10,958 nt of DNA from Bacillota bacterium. Its GTDB lineage: Bacteria; Bacillota; UBA4882; JAAYXC01. How positions within the stretch are numbered: position 1 is the stretch's first letter; the number at the start of each line of letters is the position of its first letter. Below the pieces are notes generated by a model. That model did no database searches and had not been told where the DNA came from. It worked only from the letters and a program-made list of their open reading frames with translations. The stretch is from contig JAAYXC010000450.1 in NCBI GenBank assembly GCA_012516115.1, positions 1 to 10,958 on the forward strand, given 5' to 3'. Shown here one piece after another: positions 1 through 5,251 of this stretch. The position numbers and the translations under genes are program-made.

Positions 1-605
1 CCGAGGGCCCGGGCGGCTTCGACGAATTCCATCCGCTTTAAGGAAAGGATCTGCCCGCGCACGAGCCTGGCCAGGCCGGCCCAGCCCGTGAGCCCGATGG
101 CGAGAAAGATGGTGAAAAGCCCCCGACCCAGGACGGTCACGAGGATGACGTTAAAAAGAAAAGTGGGAAAAGCGTACATGATATCGACGATGCGCATGAT
201 CGCGGTATCGACGAGCCCACCCCGGAAACCGGCCAGGGCGCCGAGGAGCACGCCGATGAAGAGGACCACCACCTGGGAGCCGAAGGCCACGATCAGGGCG
301 TTGCGGATGCTGTAAAGGATGCGGCTTAACTGATCGCGGCCCAGATCGTCGGTGCCGAAAAGAAACCGCAGGCTCGGCGGCTCGAAGACGTGGTCGTAGT
401 GGGTCTCGTCGTAAGGGTACGGCGCGATGACCGGGGCCAAAAGCGCGACGAGGATCAAGAAGATCACGAAGATCCCGCTCGCCACGGCCATCTTGTTCTG
501 CTTGAAGCGGCGCCAGGCCGCGGCCCAATAGCTCACGCCCCGGACCTCCGCCCGGCCGAGGGGTGGACCAGCCGGTCTGACGATGGTAGTCGCCTCGTTC
601 GCCAT
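1..605 (-). CDS. ABC transporter permease, OppC/DppC type (partial, C-terminus beyond left edge)
   Basis: This is the second membrane subunit of a peptide/oligosaccharide ABC importer of the Opp/Dpp class. The reverse strand is open from an ATG at 605 to the left edge, about 201 codons, with no stop. The start gives MANEATTIVRP, a cytoplasmic tail, then a conserved N-terminal block (RRFKQNKMAVASG) leading into a first membrane helix near residues 40-62. A periplasmic-side segment with the family hallmark FGTDDLGRDQLSRILY follows at about residues 86-101. Next come further helices, a TFLFNVILVT stretch and the EAA-type cytoplasmic loop (EFVEAARALG) at the very edge. The gene begins 11 bases after the OppB-type stop, and its ribosome site (AGGGGG, near 614-618) overlaps that stop, so the two are translationally linked. 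The missing part should be roughly the last third. Family assignment is secure. Substrate is inferred from neighbours only: a family-5 binding protein and a beta-mannosidase-like enzyme. Confidence 0.93.
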   Translation of the reverse strand, partial: MANEATTIVRPAGPPLGRAEVRGVSYWAAAWRRFKQNKMAVASGIFVIFLILVALLAPVIAPYPYDETHYDHVFEPPSLRFLFGTDDLGRDQLSRILYSIRNALIVAFGSQVVVLFIGVLLGALAGFRGGLVDTAIMRIVDIMYAFPTFLFNVILVTVLGRGLFTIFLAIGLTGWAGLARLVRGQILSLKRMEFVEAARAL

Positions 606-616
606 GCTCAGACCCC

Positions 617-1578
617 CTACTCTAACTTGATGCGCGGATCCAGAAGGGCGTAGATGAGGTCGACCAGGAGATTCATCACCATCACCGAGAGGGCCAGGAT
701 GAAGGTGGAAGTGACGAGGAGCGGATAGTCCCGGTAGCCGGCGGCGGTGACGAAGAGCTGGCCGATCCCGGGAACCCGGAAGACCTGTTCGATCCAGACG
801 GCCGAACCGGCCAGGATCCCGGCCAGGGTCGGCCCGATGACGGTGACGATGGGGTGAGCGAATTGCGGAGGGCATGCTTGAGGATGACCGTGCGCTCGGG
901 CCCTCCCTTGGCATAGGCCGTCCGGATATAATCCTGGTTTAAGGCATCGAGCAAGCTAACCCGCATGAACCTGGCGATCACGGCCATGGGCCCTAGCGCC
1001 ACGGCGATCACCGGGAGGATCATATGCCGAAAGGTCCCCCACCCGGAGGTCGGGAGCCATCCCAGGGTCACGGCGAAGAGGATGATAAGGAGGACGGCCA
1101 CGACGTAGGCCGGGATGACCTGGCCGATCATGGCGAAGAAGGTGGCCGTGTAGTCGAGCCAGGTGTTTCGTTTGAGGGCCGCCAGAATTCCCAAGGGGAT
1201 TCCCACCAGGACGGCCAGCCCCATCCCCAGGAGCCCGAGGGTGAGGGTGACGGGGAATTTTTCTTTGATGAGATCTTCAATATTGACGCTGGGATTCGAG
1301 AAAGCCGGTCCGAACTTGAACTGCACCGCATCCTTGAGATAGATCAGGATCTGCTTCCAGAGGGGCTGATCGATGCCGTATTTTTTCTCGAATCCGCGCC
1401 GGAGGATCTCCACTTGTTCCTTGCTCAAGCTCGTCCCGCCGGCCGCCGTCTGGTAGCGCTGGATATCGAAGAAATTACCCGGCGCCGCGTACATCAAGCA
1501 ATAAGTGATAACGGTAAGCACCACGATGGAGAAGGCAATGGTCAAAAGCCTTTTACCGAGGTACTTCAAGAAAGACAT
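617..1578 (-). CDS. ABC transporter permease, OppB/DppB type, with a one-base frameshift
   Basis: First membrane subunit of the same importer. The start is the ATG at 1578 (MSFLKYLGKRLL), preceded by AAAGGGGTG. A longer open frame to 1641 exists but lacks a ribosome site. Family features in order: an N-terminal helix ending TYCLMYAAPGN, the FEKKYGIDQPLWKQ block, four or five helices, and the EAA-like loop DYIRTAYAKGGPE near residues 218-230. After residue 242 (LRNSLTP) the frame breaks. Four C residues are present (G run 851-854 on the plus strand) where five would keep the frame. As written, the protein continues in a wrong, Ser/Pro-rich frame to a stop at 682. With one base restored it reads IVTVIGPTLAG, then the classic VFRVPGIG and a DPRIKLE end, stopping at 617, for 320 residues, the normal family length. 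Because the shift is in a homopolymer, sequencing error is as likely as a recent mutation. Family call is secure; functional state is unknown. Confidence 0.9.
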
Positions 1579-1630
1579 AAAGGCACCCCTTTCGTCAAGG
1601 GCATCGTTGATAAGAAAGCGCGGGAAGGAG

Positions 1631-1657
1631 CGGGAGGGCACCCGTGGGGCCCTCCCG
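1631..1657 (-). terminator. GC-rich hairpin between binding-protein and permease genes
   Basis: A perfect 9-base-pair inverted repeat (CGGGAGGGC / GCCCTCCCG) with a 9-base loop lies 15-41 bases after the stop of the family-5 binding protein and before the OppB-type gene. On the transcribed strand it is not followed by a T-run, so it is not a classic full terminator. Such stems after a binding-protein gene commonly protect the upstream mRNA from 3' decay or partly reduce transcription. That keeps the binding protein in excess over the membrane subunits. The structure is seen; the role is inferred. Confidence 0.5.
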
Positions 1658-1671
1658 TCATCACCTTAAAG

Positions 1672-3621
1672 TCACTTCACGTTCATGTACTTGAAATTGA
1701 AGACCGCCGGACCCCAGGAGAACTTGTAGATCATGAGGCCCTGGATGTTCGGCCGCTGGACGTACTGGGCTTTGTCCATATAAAGCGGGACCATGTAGTA
1801 CTGATCTTGGAGGATCTGAAGTGTTTTCGGGGCGATTTCAATGGCCTTGTCGAAGGGGGTGTTGAGCATCTCGTATCGGAGCCGCCGTCCCTGTTTGTTG
1901 GTCTCGCTCATCCCGTTGTACTCCACCTGAAATTGTTCCTCGCCGAGGAGGATCCGGTTGGCCTGGCGCCAGGCTTCGGTCTTCTCCTTGTCCGTCGCGG
2001 CCTTCTTCCATTTCTCGTAGACCTCGTCGAACTGTTCATCGAAGGTCGGCTTCTGCATCATCTCGGCGACCCAGTACTTGCTCGGCTCCTTGGCCACGAT
2101 CTCCTTCTTGGCCGCCAAGAGCTTCTCTTTCTTCTCCAGGAGCGGCTGCCAGTCGGCGGCGGTCAAGCCGCCCTCTTTGGTCAGATAGTCTTCACGGAGC
2201 TGGTAGAGTTCATAGGACTTCTTCCGCACGGAGGACGGATAGTCATAGTACCACAGGGTGTGACAGGCGTTCTTGAGCAGCGCGCCCGATTCGAAGAAGT
2301 TCATCGGCCCGGAGATCCTGGTGAATCCCGGCGCCGCCTCGGGCGTCCAGTTGGCCCAGACGTACTGGTTCCAGTAGAGGCCGCTCTCGATGTTTTCGAT
2401 CAGGACGTTGACACCGAGGTTCTTCTTCCACTGGTCGACGATGAACTCGACCTCGGGCATGTTCCCGGTGATGTAGAACTTGAGGGTGGGCAGGCCCTTC
2501 CCCCCGGGATAACCCGCCTCGGCCAGGAGTTTCTTGGCCTGGGCCGGATTATAGGGGATGGCTTTGAGTTTCTTGCCGATGGGGTCGTTATCCGTCCAGA
2601 ACTTCCCGATACCCACGGCCCGGCCGGCCAGGACGGTCCTGGCCAGGGTATCCCGGTCGATGGCCATGGCGAAGGCCTGGCGGAGCTTCTTGTTGTCCAT
2701 CACTTCGTTGAAGCCGCGGGAGACCTGGTAGCCCGACCAGAAGAGATCGTTCAAGGTCTCGTGGAAAGCCTTCTTCAACTGGGCGTTGGACTGCACGAAC
2801 TTGTATTCGGCCACGTTGCCGATCCAGGCCAGATCCAGTTCGCCGGCCTGATAGGCCTGGAGTTGACTCGCGCCGGCGGGGAAGTTCTTCAAGATGATCC
2901 GGTCGACGTTCCCGCATTCGCCCACGTAGTTCTTGTTCTTGACGAGCACCGCTTCTTTCCGGTCGGTCCAGGAGACGGGGGTGTACGGCCCGTTACCCAC
3001 GAAGTTGCCCGGCTTCCACCAGTCGTTACCGAACTTCTCCACGGTCTTCCGGTGGAGCGGCATGGCCGCGCCCGCCACCAACCAACAGTTGAAATCGTAC
3101 CTGGGCGTCGCGAGCTTGATCTGGAGGGTGTAATCGTCGAGGGCCTTCACCCCGAGTTCATTCGGAGGAAGAGCGCCGGACTTGACCCCCCAGGCGTTCT
3201 CGATGAACTGGAGGGGACTGGCCCACATCGGCACATCGGGGAGGGAGGGACCGGCCACGTATTGATAAGTCCATTCGAAGTCCCGGGCGGTCACCGGATC
3301 GCCGTTGGACCACTTCTTGTCCTTCCGGAGGGTGAAGGTCCAAGTCTTGCCGTCTTCGGAACAGGTCCACTTCTCGGCCAGAACCGGGACGACCTTCACC
3401 CCGCCCAGGCCTTTGGGGGCGGGAGCGTAACCGAAGAGGCCCTCGAAGATGGTACCCTGGGCCAGGATGTGCTGGGCCTGCCAATAGAAGGGGATGAAGC
3501 TGGGGATGTTATCGAAGAAGGGTAGCTGAACCACGTTTTCTTTGGCGACGACCCCGGCCACACCGGCCACAACAAGGAAACATCCGAGGAGGATTACCGC
3601 CCAAAGCCTCACTGCACGCAA
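1672..3621 (-). CDS. ABC transporter substrate-binding protein, family 5 (SBP_bac_5), probably oligosaccharide-binding
   Basis: Extracytoplasmic receptor of the importer whose permeases follow downstream. It has 649 residues, longer than most peptide-binding family-5 proteins and similar to those that bind cello- or manno-oligosaccharides in thermophiles. The start is a TTG at 3621, chosen because AGGAGAGG lies 6-9 bases upstream; no ATG is near. Residues 1-26 form a signal peptide with a probable cleavage after VVA. A Cys at 14 (LLGC) sits in the middle of the hydrophobic core and is a poor lipobox, so the protein may be free or anchored by its signal rather than lipidated. The family signature LAEKWTCSEDGKTWTF, followed by KWSNGDPVTARDFEWT, covers residues 81-118. 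The remainder is the two-lobed ligand domain with a long, Lys/Glu-rich helical insertion at about residues 465-545. It is followed by the hairpin at 1631-1657 and then the permeases. Oligosaccharide rather than peptide specificity is inferred from the divergent GH2 gene and the LacI regulator. Confidence 0.88.
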   Translation of the reverse strand: MRAVRLWAVILLGCFLVVAGVAGVVAKENVVQLPFFDNIPSFIPFYWQAQHILAQGTIFEGLFGYAPAPKGLGGVKVVPVLAEKWTCSEDGKTWTFTLRKDKKWSNGDPVTARDFEWTYQYVAGPSLPDVPMWASPLQFIENAWGVKSGALPPNELGVKALDDYTLQIKLATPRYDFNCWLVAGAAMPLHRKTVEKFGNDWWKPGNFVGNGPYTPVSWTDRKEAVLVKNKNYVGECGNVDRIILKNFPAGASQLQAYQAGELDLAWIGNVAEYKFVQSNAQLKKAFHETLNDLFWSGYQVSRGFNEVMDNKKLRQAFAMAIDRDTLARTVLAGRAVGIGKFWTDNDPIGKKLKAIPYNPAQAKKLLAEAGYPGGKGLPTLKFYITGNMPEVEFIVDQWKKNLGVNVLIENIESGLYWNQYVWANWTPEAAPGFTRISGPMNFFESGALLKNACHTLWYYDYPSSVRKKSYELYQLREDYLTKEGGLTAADWQPLLEKKEKLLAAKKEIVAKEPSKYWVAEMMQKPTFDEQFDEVYEKWKKAATDKEKTEAWRQANRILLGEEQFQVEYNGMSETNKQGRRLRYEMLNTPFDKAIEIAPKTLQILQDQYYMVPLYMDKAQYVQRPNIQGLMIYKFSWGPAVFNFKYMNVK

Positions 3622-3640
3622 GTCGTTCCTCTCCTTCCTT
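3613..3640 (-). promoter_or_regulatory. Ribosome binding site fixing a TTG start for the binding protein
   Basis: On the minus strand the segment AGGAAGGAGAGGAACGAC immediately precedes TTG (3619-3621). The purine core is correctly spaced for the TTG. It would be about 18 bases from the next candidate (GTG, fourth codon), so TTG is preferred. The 154-base gap upstream to the regulator stop holds no convincing promoter, which suggests transcription from the regulator promoter. Confidence 0.6.
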
Positions 3641-3775
3641 TTTTCGGTATGGTCTCACGTGGCAACGTCGCAAAGAACACCGTTTCTCTCCGTTTTGTCT
3701 TCCATCACCCCTTTCTTTCGACCCTCGGGTTACTTTAGCCACAGCGGATTTTCACCCGTCTGCGCCGTCCTTCTC

Positions 3776-4915
3776 TCACCCCCCTGATGGACGCTGGTCT
3801 TCGAACCTCGAACCGTTCTTCTCGGGCAGGCCCGATGCCATGTGCTTTACGGGTACGTCGTGGTGACCTCCGGGTATCCGGCCGGATTCCTCCCCGGTAT
3901 GGTGCGACCCCGACGAGGCCCGAACCACCAGTTCGGTCTCGATGGCGATCGTTTCCCGGGGATAACCGGGGTTCTCGAGTCGCCAGGCGAGGAGCTCCAT
4001 GGCCCGCTCTCCCATCCTTTCTTTAAAGACGTGGATGGTGGTGAGGGGCAGACGGTTCGTCCCGGCCAGATCGATGTCGTCGAATCCGACCACGGAGACG
4101 TCTTGGGGAACCCGAAATCCCATTTCCTCCAGGGCGACGATGAGCGTAAGGGCCACGCTGTCGTTGGCACAGAGGAAAGCCGTGGGCAGTTCCTGTACCC
4201 TGCGCAAGGCCGCTTTAACCTCGGCCGTGTCCCAGTAGTGCCATACCGTGGGGGCGGTGATGGCCGGACTTCCTTCCTCGGGCAGGCCCAGGAGACGCCT
4301 GGCCCCAACGAACCCTTCGTAACGGCGGCGAAAACTGCTGGCATAAGAGAGATCGCCGAGGAACCCGATCTTCCTGTGACCCAGGGCGGCCAGATGTCTA
4401 ACGGCCAAAGCCGCTCCCCAGGCGTCCGCGGTCATGACCGCATCGAAAGCATGCTCGCCGCCATCCACGTCCACCATGACCACGGGGAGGGACTGGGCCC
4501 GCAAAAGATGCAAAAAGACCGGGTCGAACTCCCCCACGGCCAGAACCCCGTCGACGTTCCGCTCCCGCAGGGCCGGTGGAAGAAAGCCCGTCTCCTCCTG
4601 TTCGGCTTCGATGGTGGCCACCATCAGATTGAGCCTGCGCCGTCTGGTGGCCGCTTCGACCCCGGCGAGGACCCGGGGCCAGAAATAACGATCGCCGGTG
4701 AACCTGAACTGTTCCACCAGGAACAAAACATTGCGGGTGCGAAAAGAATTCGCCATACCACGGTGACGGCCGAGGTAACCCAGGCGCTGGGCCGTCTCCA
4801 ACACTTTATTTCTCGTCTCTTCGCTGCCCCCCGCTCCACCCCCGAGGGCCCGGGCCACCGTAAACCGGGAAAGCCCCAGTTCCTCGGCGATATCTTGCAT
4901 GGTTACTCTGGCCAA
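3776..4915 (-). CDS. LacI-family transcriptional regulator with an unusual C-terminal extension
   Basis: A sugar-responsive DNA-binding protein that probably controls both the leftward importer operon and the rightward GH2 gene. It starts at a TTG (4915) with AAAGGGG seven bases upstream, giving the usual LacI opening xARVTMQDIAEELGLS. The helix-turn-helix is at about residues 5-25 and its recognition helix includes LSRFTVARALG. The periplasmic-binding-protein-like sensor domain follows (about 60-335), with LCANDSVALTLIVALEEMGF and the typical VPQDVSVVGFDDIDLA block, then LTTIHVFKERMGERAMELL. LacI proteins normally end near the ELVVRASS motif, here around residue 336. This one continues about 44 residues with no recognisable domain, rich in Gly, His and Ser, ending in PSGG. 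The extension could be a lost stop codon or a lineage-specific tail. The gene is divergent from GH2 across a 336-base region, a common LacI arrangement. Sugar ligand is not readable from the sequence. Confidence 0.92.
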   Translation of the reverse strand: MARVTMQDIAEELGLSRFTVARALGGGAGGSEETRNKVLETAQRLGYLGRHRGMANSFRTRNVLFLVEQFRFTGDRYFWPRVLAGVEAATRRRRLNLMVATIEAEQEETGFLPPALRERNVDGVLAVGEFDPVFLHLLRAQSLPVVMVDVDGGEHAFDAVMTADAWGAALAVRHLAALGHRKIGFLGDLSYASSFRRRYEGFVGARRLLGLPEEGSPAITAPTVWHYWDTAEVKAALRRVQELPTAFLCANDSVALTLIVALEEMGFRVPQDVSVVGFDDIDLAGTNRLPLTTIHVFKERMGERAMELLAWRLENPGYPRETIAIETELVVRASSGSHHTGEESGRIPGGHHDVPVKHMASGLPEKNGSRFEDQRPSGG

Positions 4916-4957
4916 ACGCTAACCCCTTTTTCTGCTTCATTACACCGGTTATTATAT

Positions 4958-4969
4958 GTCACAAATTAG
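4958..4969 (+). repeat. 12-base direct repeat, copy 1 (candidate operator)
   Basis: GTCACAAATTAG here and GTCACAATTTAG at 5126-5137 match at 11 of 12 bases in the same orientation, 168 bases apart inside the divergent control region. This copy overlaps the -10 box of the regulator operon. Candidate binding site of a regulator, though LacI operators are usually palindromic and this repeat is not. Confidence 0.4.
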
Positions 4970-4997
4970 TATAACATAACTCCATAATATCCGTCAA
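4968..4997 (-). promoter_or_regulatory. Sigma-A type promoter for the regulator/importer operon
   Basis: On the minus strand, TTGACG (4992-4997) and TATACT (4968-4973) are separated by 18 bases in an AT-rich patch, the best promoter match in the window. The expected start of transcription is near 4961, giving a leader of about 45 bases before the TTG start of the LacI-type gene. The -10 element overlaps one copy of the 12-base repeat GTCACAAATTAG (4958-4969), so a bound regulator there would block it. The promoter is read directly from the sequence; use in vivo is inferred. Confidence 0.65.
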
Positions 4998-5002
4998 CAT
5001 GT

Positions 5003-5027
5003 GAGGACAATAAGCCTCCTTGTCCTC
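5003..5027. repeat. 8-base inverted repeat upstream of the regulator promoter
   Basis: GAGGACAA (5003-5010) and TTGTCCTC (5020-5027) are perfect inverted copies around a 9-base centre. The element ends five bases from the -35 box of the leftward promoter. It could be a protein-binding site, or an RNA hairpin if transcribed. No T-run follows, so a terminator is unlikely. Confidence 0.4.
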
Positions 5028-5059
5028 TTCGAAAAAACTGACTCCCTCTACGGAGGAAC

Positions 5060-5083
5060 ACCGGTATAACCAGGTTATCCTGG
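5060..5083. repeat. Cluster of overlapping palindromes in the divergent control region
   Basis: Three short palindromes are packed together: ACCGGT (5060-5065, CpG-centred as in LacI operators), ATAACC-A-GGTTAT (5066-5078) and CCAGG-TTAT-CCTGG (5070-5083). ACACCGGT also occurs at 4942-4949, just downstream of the predicted regulator transcription start. This is the most operator-like patch in the control region, but the site bound by this LacI protein cannot be decided from sequence alone. Confidence 0.4.
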
Positions 5084-5125
5084 CGATGGTCTCGTGAAAC
5101 CTTGCTCCTGAAGTAGCCTCTTTTC

Positions 5126-5137
5126 GTCACAATTTAG
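5126..5137 (+). repeat. 12-base direct repeat, copy 2 (candidate operator)
   Basis: GTCACAATTTAG, the partner of 4958-4969. It lies 115 bases upstream of the GH2 start, where a promoter for that gene would be expected. I could not find a good -35/-10 pair for GH2 here: a TGTAAT at 5139-5144 is close to a -10 box but lacks a -35 at the right distance. Confidence 0.4.
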
Positions 5138-5251
5138 GTGTAATCGTATCGATATGTAGACAAGAAGATTAGCAAGATGGGAGGATTTCTTTCCGCCTGG
5201 ACGAATAAAAACAAAGGATAAGGCGCCACTCGCGTAGGAGGGGGATGGGGA

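Larger units (their letters stand above)
4916..5251. promoter_or_regulatory. Divergent control region between regulator and GH2 gene
   Basis: These 336 bases have no credible gene. They are more AT-rich than the flanking genes. They contain the leftward promoter, the paired 12-base repeat, the 25-base inverted repeat and the palindrome cluster listed separately, plus an 8-base palindrome TATCGATA (5147-5154). A rightward promoter for GH2 must lie here but matches consensus poorly. That would fit dependence on an activator, or my missing it. Confidence 0.6.

Noticed and set aside
1024..3525. An 833-codon open frame on the plus strand opposite the family-5 receptor and OppB-type gene
   Set aside because: It is the antisense shadow of two clearly homologous minus-strand genes. 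Its translation is rich in Gly, Pro, Asp, His and Arg repeats with no domain, as expected from high-GC antisense codons.
3657..3707. Possible leader peptide on the minus strand (MEDKTERNGVLCDVAT) before the receptor gene
   Set aside because: The GGGG element is only two bases from its ATG, too close for a ribosome site. No attenuator stem or run of regulatory codons follows.
3746..3757. GGGTGAAAATCC on the minus strand, resembling part of a cobalamin riboswitch box, in the leader of the receptor gene
   Set aside because: The conserved CCCGCCACTGT part and the remaining stems are absent, and B12 control of a sugar importer is not expected. Likely chance.
3842..4969. A 375-codon plus-strand open frame opposite the LacI-type gene
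   Set aside because: Antisense shadow of a well-supported regulator. It also crosses the regulator promoter and has no ribosome site or family features.
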